The notes: a model not told the origin generated them from the letters alone. 64,000 nt of DNA from Paenibacillus sp. OK003 (GCF_900109515.1 NZ_FOBD01000001.1:124001-188000); one strand, 5' to 3'. Counted from the first letter of the stretch, positions 9,486 to 19,499 are shown. A program made the numbers and translations.

Positions 9486-10274
9486 TTGAACGAGCGTAAA
9501 GCTTCACATTTGAACCACGCTGATTTGTGGGAAAAGTGGAAAGAACAAGGCGATCTTGAAGCCAAGAAAAGTTTGATCGAAAAATATCTTCATATTGTAA
9601 ACTATGTATCCGGGCGTTTGGCTGTCGGTCTGCCCAAAAATGTCCCGAAAGATGATCTGGAGAGCAATGGAGTTATGGGATTGATTGATGCGTTGGAGAA
9701 ATTTGACTATGAACGTGGTCTTCAATTTGAGACGTACGCATCCTGGCGGGTGCGCGGTGCAATCCTTGATGGTTTGCGTCAGGGAGATTGGGTTCCTCGT
9801 TCCGTTCGGGAGAAAGCAAAGCGGATTGAAGATGCTTACCAGCAGCTAGAGCAGACATATTTGCGTTCTGTTAGTGACGAAGAAATGAGCCAGTATCTCG
9901 ACGTGTCTACGAAAGACTTTCAACATATGCTTCAAGAAGTGGCAGTTATGTCGCTTTGCTCTCTGGAAGACCCCATTCGGGAAGAAGAGTCCGAGACTCG
10001 ACTTTCATTAATGGTCGATGAAAAAGCCAAAAACCCGGATTACAAAGTAAATGAATTCTACTTAAAAGAAGCTTTAGTGCAAGGGCTTGAAAAATTGACG
10101 GTCAAAGAGAGAACGGTTGTTTCACTTTTATATTATGAAGATCTCTCTCTTAGTGAAATTGCTGAAGTAATGTCTCTTTCTCCGTCGCGTATCTCGCAGC
10201 TGCACTCAAAGGCCATCTTACGGTTACGTGGAACATTGGATAAACAGAAAGACTTGCTTATGCGTAAAGATTAA
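9486..10274 (+). CDS. sigD: Motility sigma factor SigD (FliA/WhiG family)
   Basis: SigD directs RNA polymerase to late flagellar, chemotaxis and autolysin genes. The 262 residues contain region 2 (LIEKYLHIVNYVSGRLAVG, then VMGLIDALEKFDYERG), region 3 and region 4 with the DNA-binding helix (LSLSEIAEVMSLSPSRISQLH). It lacks the long 1.1 region of the housekeeping factor. The start is TTG 9486, placed 9 bases after AGGAGGG at 9470-9476. As in B. subtilis it is encoded near the promoter-distal end of the long fla/che operon, a position known there to affect how many cells become motile. Confidence 0.96.
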   Translation: MNERKASHLNHADLWEKWKEQGDLEAKKSLIEKYLHIVNYVSGRLAVGLPKNVPKDDLESNGVMGLIDALEKFDYERGLQFETYASWRVRGAILDGLRQGDWVPRSVREKAKRIEDAYQQLEQTYLRSVSDEEMSQYLDVSTKDFQHMLQEVAVMSLCSLEDPIREEESETRLSLMVDEKAKNPDYKVNEFYLKEALVQGLEKLTVKERTVVSLLYYEDLSLSEIAEVMSLSPSRISQLHSKAILRLRGTLDKQKDLLMRKD

Positions 10275-10348
10275 TATAGTAATATATGAATAGAGAGCTT
10301 TAACATTGGATATTGGGGAGTGGAAAGTCTAAAGGGGGAAGAAATGCA

Positions 10349-11758
10349 TTGACACAGCAGACTGTTTTGGAACAGTGTTTGAGCATTGTTTTATCAGATG
10401 ATAAAAGTACGGCCTACCTTGAATTTTCCAAACAGGAAGAAAGTTTTGCCTGTACACCGGATGAGCTCGAAAAATATTTAGCGAGTCAGGGTATTAAGTA
10501 TGGTGTGCTGCGCGAAGCGTTGCTTGTTTTTGTGAGTCATCCTGAGATGTATGTGAAGGATCGATACAAGATTGCCGAAGGCATCAAACCAGTACCGGGA
10601 ACAGATGGATTTATTAAAGTGCTGGTGGGCATGGACGATTCCAATGAACGGCGCCCTTTGGAGGCAGAGGATGGAAAAGTTGATTACAAAGAAGTGACGC
10701 GCTTAAACAATGTTCGAACAGGTCAAATCATTGCCGAACGAATTCCTCCTGTGGATGGCATGGTGGGAAGGGCTGTAACAGGTGAAGAAATACCATTTCG
10801 TCCAGGGAGAGAAGCACGCTTTAAAGTGGGGAAAAATGTTGTTGTTAATCCGGATGGATCTGCGATGTATGCCGCTCTGGATGGATTGGTTACCAAAACA
10901 GACGGCAACAAATTGAATGTGTTTCCGGTATACGAGATCAATGGCGACGTGGATTATAACACCGGTAACATCGATTTTGTGGGTACGGTTGTCATTCGCG
11001 GCAATGTGCTTACCGGATTTAAAGTAAAAGCGGCGGGGGATATACGTGTCGTCGGAGGTGTCGAGGGAGCGGAACTGGAAGCAGGTGGCTCTGTCGAAAT
11101 TACCGGCGGTATTATTGGTTATAACAAAGGGCTTATACAAGCTGGACATAACGTGAAATGTACGTTTATTCAAGAGGGCAACGTCGATGCGGCTGAAAAT
11201 GTCCTGGTATCCCAAAGTATTATGCATTCCACGATTCGAGCAGGTCAGGCGGTAATCTGTGAAGGCACCAAAGGACTTATCGTTGGCGGGTCGATCCAGG
11301 CCGGTGAAAACGTCTCAGCACGCGTTGTCGGCAACACCATGTCTACTGTGACTTCCATTGAAGTAGGCGTATTGCCTAAGCTCCGTAATGAGTTGAGTGA
11401 CTTGCGTAAGGAAGTCAGAGAGCAGATGGATGCTTTGGATAAGACGAAAAAAGCTTTGACCTTATTGGATCAGTTAGCTGCTGCAGGCCAACTGAGCCCG
11501 GATAAAATGTCTATGCGGATCAAACTAAGTGCTACACAAAAATCGGCCCTTCGTCTTAGCGAGGAAACGAAAACACGTATCTTTGAAATTGAGAAGGTAC
11601 TTGAAGATACAAGCAGGGCTCGCGTAGATATTCATAAGATGATTTATGGTGGCTCTAGAATAGTTATCGGCAGATACACCAAATTTATTAAAGATCCGAT
11701 AAGTCGAATTTCTTTTTATTATCATGATGGGGATATTACAATGGTTCCATTCGTTTAA
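10349..11758 (+). CDS. FapA (DUF342) beta-helix family protein
   Basis: This 469-residue protein belongs to the DUF342/FapA family: an N-terminal domain, a central right-handed beta-helix rich in Gly, Val and Ile repeats (for example GNVLTGFKVKAAGDIRVVGG and EAGGSVEITGGIIGYN), a coiled coil near residues 340-410 (LRNELSDLRKEVREQMD) and a short C-terminal beta domain. The start is TTG 10349, 10 bases after GGGGG; the ATG at 10344 is immediately followed by a stop in its own frame. FapA-type proteins are thought to bind or organise cell-surface or flagellar-regulatory components, but the role is not settled. Location right after sigD suggests a motility or surface link. Confidence 0.88.
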   Translation: MTQQTVLEQCLSIVLSDDKSTAYLEFSKQEESFACTPDELEKYLASQGIKYGVLREALLVFVSHPEMYVKDRYKIAEGIKPVPGTDGFIKVLVGMDDSNERRPLEAEDGKVDYKEVTRLNNVRTGQIIAERIPPVDGMVGRAVTGEEIPFRPGREARFKVGKNVVVNPDGSAMYAALDGLVTKTDGNKLNVFPVYEINGDVDYNTGNIDFVGTVVIRGNVLTGFKVKAAGDIRVVGGVEGAELEAGGSVEITGGIIGYNKGLIQAGHNVKCTFIQEGNVDAAENVLVSQSIMHSTIRAGQAVICEGTKGLIVGGSIQAGENVSARVVGNTMSTVTSIEVGVLPKLRNELSDLRKEVREQMDALDKTKKALTLLDQLAAAGQLSPDKMSMRIKLSATQKSALRLSEETKTRIFEIEKVLEDTSRARVDIHKMIYGGSRIVIGRYTKFIKDPISRISFYYHDGDITMVPFV

Positions 11759-11810
11759 GTACAGCATCCAAGCACATGAAGAAATCCATTCGATACCGTG
11801 AGGTGAGCGT

Positions 11811-12125
11811 ATGAGTTTCAAAGCGGTTGAGCTGCAGATTGCCGTACCTAGAACAAGTGAGGCGGGGCGTTATCAGAGTGAAGCTCAGCAGAGACCGGTC
11901 ATTGACCAGAACTTGCTAGCGGAACAAACGGCCAAAGAAGCAAATGAAGCAAGACAACGAAGCGAGGCGCTGGATGAAACAGCGCACACAGATATTCGCG
12001 ATGGCCAATCTAGAAACAAAGAACAGCAGAGTGGCTCCAACGAGCCTGAAGCTACTTCAGCGCTGGAAACTGTCAAACCAGCTGAGCATCCTTACAAAGG
12101 AAAACATATTGACCTGTCGTTGTAA
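11811..12125 (+). CDS. Small hydrophilic protein, unknown function
   Basis: A 104-residue protein without membrane segments, rich in Glu, Gln, Ala and Lys and probably largely helical or disordered between residues 25 and 90. The N-terminus MSFKAVELQIAVPRT and the end HPYKGKHIDLSL are the most structured-looking parts. The ATG follows GAGGTGAGCG, an acceptable ribosome site. It lies 52 bases after the FapA-like gene and 66 bases before the SwrB-like gene, all co-directional with no terminator between them, so it is probably co-transcribed with the fla/che operon. I cannot assign a function. Confidence 0.82.
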   Translation: MSFKAVELQIAVPRTSEAGRYQSEAQQRPVIDQNLLAEQTAKEANEARQRSEALDETAHTDIRDGQSRNKEQQSGSNEPEATSALETVKPAEHPYKGKHIDLSL

Positions 12126-12191
12126 TGGATGACATGTGACTCACATGTAGTCTTGAACCTCGATGGCTGCATTAAAAGGAGAGAACCCAAT

Positions 12192-12770
12192 TTGTCACCA
12201 TGGATCATTATTGTCATATTAGGAGCCTGCGCAATTGCATATGCGTTTATCATGCCCAAGAAAAACAAGGTGCAGGAGCCTGGGCATCACCTGGTGCAAG
12301 AGATGGAATCTACGCTTGAACACTATATGGCTGAGATAGAAAACGACAATGATGCTCTCATTCAGCGTGTTGCTGAAATGAAGGGTGAGGCGACGGCGGC
12401 AGATCAGCGTATGCAATCACAGCTTCAGGAATTACAGCGGAGGCTGGATCAACTGGAAGAAAGTAAAACGACACAAACAGACGCACCCTCCAATATAATT
12501 CCGGTACATAGCTCAAGCGGATTGCAAGCTCAGGCGCTTGTAGACAGTGTAAGAGCAGATTCGGATTCGGCCCAACAAGTGTCCGGAGCAGAAGAGCAGG
12601 CCGCTGAACAGGAATCTAAGCCTGCACGTGAATCCATTAAGGACCGATATGCAGAGCTCTTTAATTTATATGCTGAAGGAAAGTCAGTCGATGCCATTGC
12701 CAAGCAGACGGGCATACAACGTGGAGAAGTACAGCTGATTTTACAGCTGGCAGAACGGGAGGAGAGCTAA
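12192..12770 (+). CDS. SwrB/YlxL-like membrane protein with C-terminal helix-turn-helix-like region
   Basis: The 192-residue protein begins with one membrane helix (WIIIVILGACAIAYAFIM), followed by a coiled coil (about residues 30-100), a Ser/Ala/Gln linker and a C-terminal region (YAEGKSVDAIAKQTGIQRGE) that resembles a helix-turn-helix. This architecture and the place just after sigD match B. subtilis SwrB (YlxL), which helps activate the flagellar export apparatus. The start is TTG 12192, 7 bases after AGGAGAG; the frame upstream of it has no good ribosome site. Assignment rests on architecture and synteny, not on a clear residue match, so I leave the symbol empty. Confidence 0.8.
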   Translation: MSPWIIIVILGACAIAYAFIMPKKNKVQEPGHHLVQEMESTLEHYMAEIENDNDALIQRVAEMKGEATAADQRMQSQLQELQRRLDQLEESKTTQTDAPSNIIPVHSSSGLQAQALVDSVRADSDSAQQVSGAEEQAAEQESKPARESIKDRYAELFNLYAEGKSVDAIAKQTGIQRGEVQLILQLAEREES

Positions 12771-12773
12771 CAG

Positions 12774-13406
12774 ATGGACAAGCGCTCCTTATGGATTGGA
12801 CTTGGAAGTGGCATGATTGTTGGTGCGGTATTGCTGCAGCTTGCAACGGTTGGACAAAACGCACTTTCTGAGAGTAATCTCGACCCTGAGTTGGCTACAG
12901 CCAACCTGACAATGAAACAGCTTGAAGCGGCCGCTAAGAGCATGGATATGAAGCTTGTAGCTTCTGAGGATGAGCTGTATACAGAAGCTGAGTGGGTAGC
13001 GAAGAAGAAACAGGAAAGCAGTGAACTGCAGGGGAAAACGGCAACGGCACCTGAAGCGGCAGAATCGGCTGTGAAACCGGAGCAACCTGACGATCCAAAG
13101 CAACCTGTCACCAATGAAAGCGACAAACAGGACGAAGTCGATAAGCCAAAGACAACCGAACCGTCAACGCCTAACAGTCCCGAAGCTGCGGCTACTGTAT
13201 CATTCAAAGTACGTTCAGGCAACAGTCTGGCCATCGTGGCCGGCAATCTGGAGAAAGCCGGGATTGTTGATAGTGCACAAGCTTTCATAAAGGCTGGCAG
13301 AGCAGAGCGGATTAATACCAAAATACAGGTCGGCACCTATGACTTGGAAAAAGGCGAAAGCTTCAAATCTATTATCGCCAAGATTACAAAAGAACCGTCA
13401 AACTGA
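12774..13406 (+). CDS. Membrane-anchored YceG-like protein, unknown function
   Basis: A 210-residue protein with an N-terminal anchor helix (LWIGLGSGMIVGAVLLQLATVG), an acidic Lys/Pro/Glu-rich linker (about residues 80-140) and a C-terminal domain (FKVRSGNSLAIVAGNLEKAG, ending GTYDLEKGESFKSIIAKI). The C-terminal pattern resembles the LysM-like part of MltG/YceG proteins, but the catalytic transglycosylase domain is absent. It starts 4 bases after the SwrB-like stop and is the last gene before a terminator, closing the operon. It could act at the cell wall where flagella cross it; this is inference from topology and position. Confidence 0.8.
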   Translation: MDKRSLWIGLGSGMIVGAVLLQLATVGQNALSESNLDPELATANLTMKQLEAAAKSMDMKLVASEDELYTEAEWVAKKKQESSELQGKTATAPEAAESAVKPEQPDDPKQPVTNESDKQDEVDKPKTTEPSTPNSPEAAATVSFKVRSGNSLAIVAGNLEKAGIVDSAQAFIKAGRAERINTKIQVGTYDLEKGESFKSIIAKITKEPSN

Positions 13407-13433
13407 GTACGCTCAGGCAGGGCGGTTTTTTCG
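13393..13433 (+). terminator. Intrinsic terminator ending the fla/che operon
   Basis: A 7-base outer stem (AACCGTC with GGCGGTT) encloses a perfect 5-base inner hairpin (CTGAG/CTCAG) and runs into TTTTTT. The outer stem starts within the last codons of the YceG-like gene, so termination is placed immediately behind the stop codon. It separates the motility genes from the rpsB transcription unit. Confidence 0.78.
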
Positions 13434-13493
13434 TATAAATAATGACAAGTTTTGTGTTGCTAGGATGGATCAATAAATTGCTTTGAAAGACTG

Positions 13494-13522
13494 TTGCATC
13501 AGGCAATCAGTTATGCTATATT
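13494..13522 (+). promoter_or_regulatory. Vegetative promoter for rpsB
   Basis: TTGCAT, 17 bases, then TATATT preceded by an extended TG element (TGC). It lies after the fla/che terminator and about 125 bases before the rpsB start, so it is the likely source of rpsB-tsf transcription and implies a leader of about 120 nt. Confidence 0.72.
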
Positions 13523-13647
13523 AAATAACGGTGTTAAAACACACGCATGTGCTAATTTTGTTGAGGGTGCTTTCCTGATGGAGAGTCTTGGCGAAAAATG
13601 ATGCCGGCGGAGGACACAATAAAAACCATATTAGGAGGTGTGTGAAG

Positions 13648-14346
13648 ATGGCAGTAATCTCCATGAAGCAGCTTCTCGAAGCTGGGGTACACTTCGGTCA
13701 CCAAACTCGTCGTTGGAACCCAAAAATGGATCGTTATATCTTCACTGAAAGAAACGGAATTTATATCATTGACTTGCAAAAGACAGTGAAAAAAGTCGAA
13801 GAGGCTTACAACTTCGTTAAAGGAATCGCAGGAGAGAATGGTACAATTCTTTTCGTGGGTACTAAGAAACAAGCTCAAGATTCCGTTAAAGAAGAAGCTG
13901 AACGCGCTGGTCAATTCTACATTAACCAACGTTGGCTCGGCGGTACCCTGACTAACTTCTCAACTATTCAAAAACGTATTGATCGTTTGAAACAGTTGGA
14001 AGCTTGGGAAGAAGACGGTACTTTCGCTGTATTGCCTAAAAAAGAAGTAATCTTGCTTCGTAAAGAGAAAGATCGTCTGGAGAAATTCCTCGGCGGTATT
14101 AAAAATATGAAAGGCCTGCCAAGCGCCCTGTTCATCATCGATCCACGCAAAGAGCGTATCGCTGTTGCGGAAGCTCGCAAATTGGGTATCCCAATTGTTG
14201 GTATCGTTGATACAAACTGCGATCCGGATGAGATCGATTATGTAATTCCGGGTAACGACGACGCAATCCGCGCCGTTAAGCTGTTGACAGGTAAAATGGC
14301 TGATGCCGTTATCGAAGCTAATCAAGGCGAAGAAACTTCCGCTTAA
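13648..14346 (+). CDS. rpsB: 30S ribosomal protein S2
   Basis: S2 binds late on the small subunit and is needed to recruit S1-type proteins and stabilise the head-body junction. The 232 residues begin [20 protein letters not shown], the usual start, and contain the [11 protein letters not shown] and [15 protein letters not shown] signatures. The ATG is preceded by a strong AGGAGGTG; the frame is open further upstream but those codons have no conservation and no ribosome site. A hairpin with a T run separates it from tsf, which probably tunes the ratio of the two products. Confidence 0.97.
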   Translation: MAVISMKQLLEAGVHFGHQTRRWNPKMDRYIFTERNGIYIIDLQKTVKKVEEAYNFVKGIAGENGTILFVGTKKQAQDSVKEEAERAGQFYINQRWLGGTLTNFSTIQKRIDRLKQLEAWEEDGTFAVLPKKEVILLRKEKDRLEKFLGGIKNMKGLPSALFIIDPRKERIAVAEARKLGIPIVGIVDTNCDPDEIDYVIPGNDDAIRAVKLLTGKMADAVIEANQGEETSA

Positions 14347-14376
14347 TAGATTCGAACATATGTTATAAACTAAATG

Positions 14377-14421
14377 AAAAGGGTGGTTGGCAGGTGGATA
14401 ACCTCTCACTGCCCTTTTTTT
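14377..14421 (+). terminator. Hairpin with T run between rpsB and tsf
   Basis: AAAAGGG pairs with CCCTTTT, with an additional inner AGGT/ACCT pairing, followed by seven Ts. The stem is interrupted by a large internal loop, so it may act as a partial terminator that lets some transcription through to tsf, for which I see no separate strong promoter. Confidence 0.6.
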
Positions 14422-14461
14422 AGAGTGTACGTACAATACTTAATGTTGGAGGGAATTTATA

Positions 14462-15112
14462 ATGGCAGTTAATGCGAGTGCAGTAAAAGAACTTCGCGAA
14501 AGAACGGGCGCTGGTATGCTCGATTGTAAAAAAGCACTGGAAGAAGCAAACGGTGATGTAACAAAAGCAGCTGAATTGTTGCGTGAGAAAGGTCTTTCTG
14601 CAGCAGCAAGCAAAGCAGGCCGTGCAGCAACTGAAGGCGTTGTAGAATCTTACATCCACGCTGGTGGACGCATTGGTGTCTTGGTTGAAGTTAACTGTGA
14701 AACTGACTTCGTTGGTAAAACGGATCAATTTAAGGATTTCGTTAAAGATGTAGCTATGCAAATCGCTGCAGCTAATCCTAAATTCGTTAAACGCGAAGAA
14801 GTTCCTACAGATGAGCTGGAAAAAGAAAAAGAAATCCTGAAAGCTCAAGCTCTTAATGAAGGCAAACCAGAGAAAATCATTGAAAAAATGGTTGAAGGCC
14901 GTATCGGTAAATACTACGAAGAGTACTGCCTGATGGAACAAACTTTCGTTAAAGATCCAGACAAAACGATCTCCCAATTGCTGAACGAAAAAATCAGCCA
15001 AATTGGTGAAAATATCTCCATCCGTCGTTTCGTTCGTTACGAACTGGGTGAAGGTCTTGAGAAAAAAGTAGACAACTTCGTAGAAGAAGTTATGTCCCAA
15101 GTAAACAAATAA
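14462..15112 (+). CDS. tsf: Elongation factor Ts
   Basis: EF-Ts is the guanine nucleotide exchange factor for EF-Tu. The 216-residue protein has the N-terminal UBA-like domain ([19 protein letters not shown]) and the conserved [13 protein letters not shown] core that inserts into EF-Tu. Length matches the short Firmicute form. The ATG follows GGAGGG. It sits between rpsB and pyrH in the near-universal rpsB-tsf-pyrH-frr cluster. Confidence 0.97.
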   Translation: MAVNASAVKELRERTGAGMLDCKKALEEANGDVTKAAELLREKGLSAAASKAGRAATEGVVESYIHAGGRIGVLVEVNCETDFVGKTDQFKDFVKDVAMQIAAANPKFVKREEVPTDELEKEKEILKAQALNEGKPEKIIEKMVEGRIGKYYEEYCLMEQTFVKDPDKTISQLLNEKISQIGENISIRRFVRYELGEGLEKKVDNFVEEVMSQVNK

Positions 15113-15239
15113 GACGGTTTTCAAACCGGCAAGCAGGAATGATTTTCGAAGATATAAGAATGATGAAACTTCGAAGCGCTACTCCCTTATATCCCAGGAA
15201 AACAATGCCTTACCGGTTGAACGTTTTTCCTAAAAGAGC

Positions 15240-15267
15240 GGAACACAACTGTGTTCCTTTCTTTTTA
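15240..15267 (+). terminator. Terminator between tsf and pyrH
   Basis: GGAACACA pairs perfectly with TGTGTTCC (8 bases) and is followed by TTTCTTTTT. It ends the rpsB-tsf unit. The rest of the 229-base tsf-pyrH spacer contains two copies of TTCGAAG and a weak CGGTT/AACCG hairpin directly after tsf, but no convincing promoter that I can identify. Confidence 0.78.
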
Positions 15268-15341
15268 AGCAGGAGGCCATGCGCGAGAAGTTTTGTTGAT
15301 TGAACGCCGAAGGTGTTCAATTCAAAGTGGAGGGTGAATAA

Positions 15342-16069
<728 letters not shown>

Positions 16070-16070
<1 letters not shown>

Positions 16071-16624
16071 TGCCACAAGCGGTTAAAAAACATGCCGAAG
16101 AACGTATGGATAAAGCAATTCAAGCGTTACGACGTGATCTTGCCACTTTGCGTGCAGGTCGTGCAACTCCGGCTCTTCTCGACCGGATTCAAGTGGAATA
16201 TTACGGTGCAATGACTCCGCTCAACCAATTGGCTAATATCAGTACACCGGATTCCCGGACACTGATGATCCAGCCTTGGGATAAATCCTCCATGGGGGAC
16301 ATTGAGCGTGCAATTATGAAATCCGATCTTGGCCTTACGCCAGCGAACGACGGAACTATGATTCGTCTGTCCATTCCGGCACTTACGGAAGAACGCAGAC
16401 AAGAACTGGTGAAGTTGACGAAAAAGTTCGGTGAAGAAGGTAAAGTAGCCATTCGTAATATTCGCCGTGATGCGAATGATGATATTAAAAAAATGGAGAA
16501 GTCAGACATTTCCGAGGACGAGTCCCGGAGACATCAAGACGACATCCAAAAATCGACCGACAAGTTTATTGCTGAAGTCGATAAGGTACTCGCTGCCAAA
16601 GAAAAAGAAATCATGGACGTGTAA
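16070..16624 (+). CDS. frr: Ribosome recycling factor
   Basis: RRF splits post-termination ribosomes together with EF-G. The 184-residue length is normal (about 185). Recognisable parts are [17 protein letters not shown] at the hinge, [16 protein letters not shown] in the second domain and the C-terminal helix ([21 protein letters not shown]). The ATG shares bases with the pyrH stop, so the two are translationally coupled. Confidence 0.97.
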
Positions 16625-16668
16625 GACAAGCGCAGCCCCTCCAATACGGTGGGGTTTTGTCTCTTTTT
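16625..16668 (+). terminator. Terminator after frr
   Basis: GACAA pairs with TTGTC on the outside, and CCCCTCC with GGTGGGG inside (one T-T mismatch), then CTCTTTTT. It lies between frr and uppS and probably reduces read-through into the isoprenoid/lipid genes. Confidence 0.68.
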
Positions 16669-16713
16669 CCAAGCTTCAGGTGAAGAAACTTCAGGGATTT
16701 TGGAGGAACAGGA

Positions 16714-17481
16714 ATGATCAAACGGGTTCGGTCGTGGTGGAATGGGGCTGACAAGCAGGAAACGCTGACTATATCCGAGGATAATATCCCGCAGCACGTC
16801 GCTATCATTATGGACGGCAATGGACGATGGGCGAAACGTTTGGGTCTCCCACGAATAGCTGGACATCAGAATGGGATGAAGGCGGTCAAACGTGCGACCA
16901 TCGCGGCGGATGAACTGGGCATCAAATATCTGACGATGTACGCTTTTTCGACAGAAAACTGGACGCGTCCAAAAGAAGAAGTGGATTTTCTGATGCGGCT
17001 TCCGCAAGAATTTTTGGCGATAGAGCTGGATGAGCTTATAGAAAAAAATGTACGCATCCGTATGATGGGCCAGGAGGAGCACTTGCCTTCCCATACCATT
17101 AATGCTTTGCGTGAAGCTATTCGTCTTACGGAACATAACACAGGGCTTGTTTTGAATTTTGCAATGAACTACGGAAGTCGTCGTGAAATGACGGACTGTG
17201 TCAAACAGATCGCTCTGCAGGTAAAGTCGGGGGAACTATCGGCAGACGACATTACGCCTGAGCTCATTGACAGACATATGCTCACTGGGGATATGCCTGA
17301 TCCGGATTTGCTGATCCGGACGAGCGGAGAGTTGAGATTAAGCAATTTCATGCTTTGGCAGCTTGCATATAGCGAATTATGGTTTACGGATATATACTGG
17401 CCCGAATTTGGCAAAAAGCATTTGCTTGAAGCAGTAGCCGAATATCAGCGCAGAACAAGGCGTTACGGCGGTTTGAAATAG
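16714..17481 (+). CDS. uppS: Undecaprenyl diphosphate synthase
   Basis: UppS condenses farnesyl diphosphate with eight isopentenyl diphosphates to make the C55 carrier used for peptidoglycan and teichoic acid. The 255-residue protein shows the cis-prenyltransferase motifs: HVAIIMDGNGRWAK with the catalytic Asp, AGHQNGMKAV, YAFSTENWTRP and the C-terminal DLLIRTSGELRLSNFM with WFTDIYWPEF. The ATG follows TGGAGGA by 6 bases. It is followed by cdsA, dxr and rseP, giving a membrane-precursor cluster. Confidence 0.97.
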   Translation: MIKRVRSWWNGADKQETLTISEDNIPQHVAIIMDGNGRWAKRLGLPRIAGHQNGMKAVKRATIAADELGIKYLTMYAFSTENWTRPKEEVDFLMRLPQEFLAIELDELIEKNVRIRMMGQEEHLPSHTINALREAIRLTEHNTGLVLNFAMNYGSRREMTDCVKQIALQVKSGELSADDITPELIDRHMLTGDMPDPDLLIRTSGELRLSNFMLWQLAYSELWFTDIYWPEFGKKHLLEAVAEYQRRTRRYGGLK

Positions 17482-17497
17482 ATGGAGGATGAAGCCG

Positions 17498-18292
17498 TTG
17501 AAACAGCGATTAACGACAGGAATCATAGCAGGTGTGTTATTTTTGGGTTTTTGCATGCTGGGCGGACCCTGGTACCATGGCTTGGTATTGCTTATGGCTC
17601 TCATCGGTTATTATGAATTTGTGAAAATGACCGGGGTACAGCCTTTTTCAGGTGTAGCCCTAATTGGTTATGCAGGTATCTTTGCGATTGTGTTTCCTTG
17701 GGAAATGGTTTGGGATGCCAGACCGCTAACGTTATTCCAGATCGGCTGGCTTGTGATGCTCGTATTAATGACGGCCTCTGTTGTAACTAAAAACAAGATT
17801 CCTGTGAATACAGTAGCCATGCTCTTTCTGGGAGTAATGTATATTGGGATCGGCTTTTATTACATCGCGGAATCCAGACATTTGCATCATGGGTTGTTCT
17901 GGACGTTTTTGCTACTGGGCTCCATATGGGCAAGTGATGCAGGTGCCTATTTTGTAGGGAAACTTATCGGAAAGAACAAACTTTGGCCTTCGATCAGTCC
18001 TAACAAAACGGTGGAAGGCGCACTGGGTGGGATTGTGATCGCGGTGGTTACTTCTGTTGTTTTTGCATTGGTGTCAGACGGTTTGTTGTCTTGGCAAAGA
18101 GCGGTATGGATTGGGATTGCATGCGCGGTTGTAGGACAGATGGGAGATCTGATTCAATCTGCTTACAAACGTGTGTATAACATCAAAGATTCCGGCAATC
18201 TGCTCCCGGGGCATGGTGGTATTCTGGATCGTTGCGACAGCTGGATTGTCGTTTTTCCATTCGTACATATACTAATGCTTCTGCCCTATTAA
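17498..18292 (+). CDS. cdsA: Phosphatidate cytidylyltransferase
   Basis: CdsA makes CDP-diacylglycerol, the precursor of all phospholipids including those started by PgsA later in this window. It is an integral membrane protein of about eight helices with the C-terminal signature (SDAGAYFVGKLIGKN, then SPNKTVEGALGG and KDSGNLLPGHGGILDRCDS). I choose TTG 17498 (264 residues), 9 bases after GGAGG; the in-frame ATG at 17489 abuts that same ribosome site with no spacer and would start poorly. Confidence 0.95.
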   Translation: MKQRLTTGIIAGVLFLGFCMLGGPWYHGLVLLMALIGYYEFVKMTGVQPFSGVALIGYAGIFAIVFPWEMVWDARPLTLFQIGWLVMLVLMTASVVTKNKIPVNTVAMLFLGVMYIGIGFYYIAESRHLHHGLFWTFLLLGSIWASDAGAYFVGKLIGKNKLWPSISPNKTVEGALGGIVIAVVTSVVFALVSDGLLSWQRAVWIGIACAVVGQMGDLIQSAYKRVYNIKDSGNLLPGHGGILDRCDSWIVVFPFVHILMLLPY

Positions 18293-18359
18293 AAATGAGC
18301 ACAAGCCACATGATGAATTATTTGTCATAGGCATTGGATAAATAAAGATGAGGTGCAGC

Positions 18360-19499
18360 ATGAAAAAAATTGCGATTCTTGGGTCAACCGGTTCCATTGG
18401 AACCCAGACACTGGATGTAGTCGATATGCATCCCGAACGCTTTCAAGTAGAGGGACTGGCTGCTGGGGGCAATATAGAACTGCTGATTGAGCAAGCGAAG
18501 CGTTATCGCCCCAAAAAGGTATCAGTTGGCTCAAAAGAGCTAGCAGAGACCGTGGCTCCACACTTGCCTGTCGAAACGCAGCTTTTTTATGGCAAAGAAG
18601 GACTGGTGGAAGTTGCTGCCGGCACGGATGCAGATACGGTTGTTACTGCTGTAATGGGGAGTGTTGGACTTGAGTCTACCCTCGCTGCTATTGATGCAGG
18701 CAAACAGATCGGACTGGCTAACAAAGAGACGCTAATTACAGCAGGACATATTGTTACTGCCAGAGCGGCTGCGAAAGGGGTACCGATTCTGCCTGTGGAT
18801 AGTGAGCACTCGGCTATCTTCCAATGCTTGAATGGTGAACCTCGTGAACGTGTGATGGGAATTACACTTACGGCCTCTGGAGGATCATTCCGTGATTTGA
18901 CTCGTGAACAGCTAAAGGAAGTTACTGTAGAAGATGCACTCAAACATCCGAATTGGTCCATGGGATCGAAGATCACGATAGACTCTGCAACGATGGTGAA
19001 TAAAGGTCTGGAAGTTATTGAAGCGCATTGGCTGTTTGGACTAAGTTATGATCAGATTGATGTATTGCTTCACCCGGAGAGCATCATTCATTCCTACGTG
19101 GAGTTTAATGATACGAGCATTATTGCGCAGCTTGGCAATCCGGACATGCGCGTTCCCATTCAGTATGCACTGACCTATCCAGACCGCTTACCATCGCCTT
19201 CACAACGTCTCTCCCTAACGCAAGTGGGCAAGCTGCATTTCCGTGAGATGGATATGGAACGGTTCCCTTGTTTAAGAATGGCATACGAGTGTGGTAAAAT
19301 GGGGGGAACCGCAACAACGGCGTTTAATGCAGCCAACGAGGTTGCCGTAGCGCGTTTCTTGCGTAAAGAGATTTCGTTCCTTAAAATAGAGGATATTATT
19401 GCTTCTGTGCTGGAAGCACACCGCAATGTGGACGAGCCTGATCTGGAGGAAATCGCAAGATGTGATCAGGAGAGCCGTCAACTTGCGTTCCGTCTGTAA
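18360..19499 (+). CDS. dxr: 1-deoxy-D-xylulose 5-phosphate reductoisomerase
   Basis: Dxr converts DXP to 2-C-methyl-D-erythritol 4-phosphate, the committed step of the MEP isoprenoid pathway that supplies UppS. The 379 residues start MKKIAILGSTGSIGTQTLD (NADPH-binding), with the metal/substrate region LPVDSEHSAIFQCL and the flexible loop (NHPNWSMG-type, here KHPNWSMGSKITIDSATM). The start is ATG 18360 after GAGGTG; ATG 18348, in frame, has no ribosome site. There is a short gap before rseP. Confidence 0.96.
   Translation: MKKIAILGSTGSIGTQTLDVVDMHPERFQVEGLAAGGNIELLIEQAKRYRPKKVSVGSKELAETVAPHLPVETQLFYGKEGLVEVAAGTDADTVVTAVMGSVGLESTLAAIDAGKQIGLANKETLITAGHIVTARAAAKGVPILPVDSEHSAIFQCLNGEPRERVMGITLTASGGSFRDLTREQLKEVTVEDALKHPNWSMGSKITIDSATMVNKGLEVIEAHWLFGLSYDQIDVLLHPESIIHSYVEFNDTSIIAQLGNPDMRVPIQYALTYPDRLPSPSQRLSLTQVGKLHFREMDMERFPCLRMAYECGKMGGTATTAFNAANEVAVARFLRKEISFLKIEDIIASVLEAHRNVDEPDLEEIARCDQESRQLAFRL

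Noticed and set aside
12129..12191. Upstream extension of the SwrB-like gene
   Set aside because: The frame is open, but the codons read as unrelated residues and only TTG 12192 has a suitable AGGAGAG site.
15113..15239. Repeated TTCGAAG and other short repeats after tsf, considered as a mobile or regulatory repeat
   Set aside because: Only two copies of a 7-base palindromic core and no flanking duplication; could be chance.
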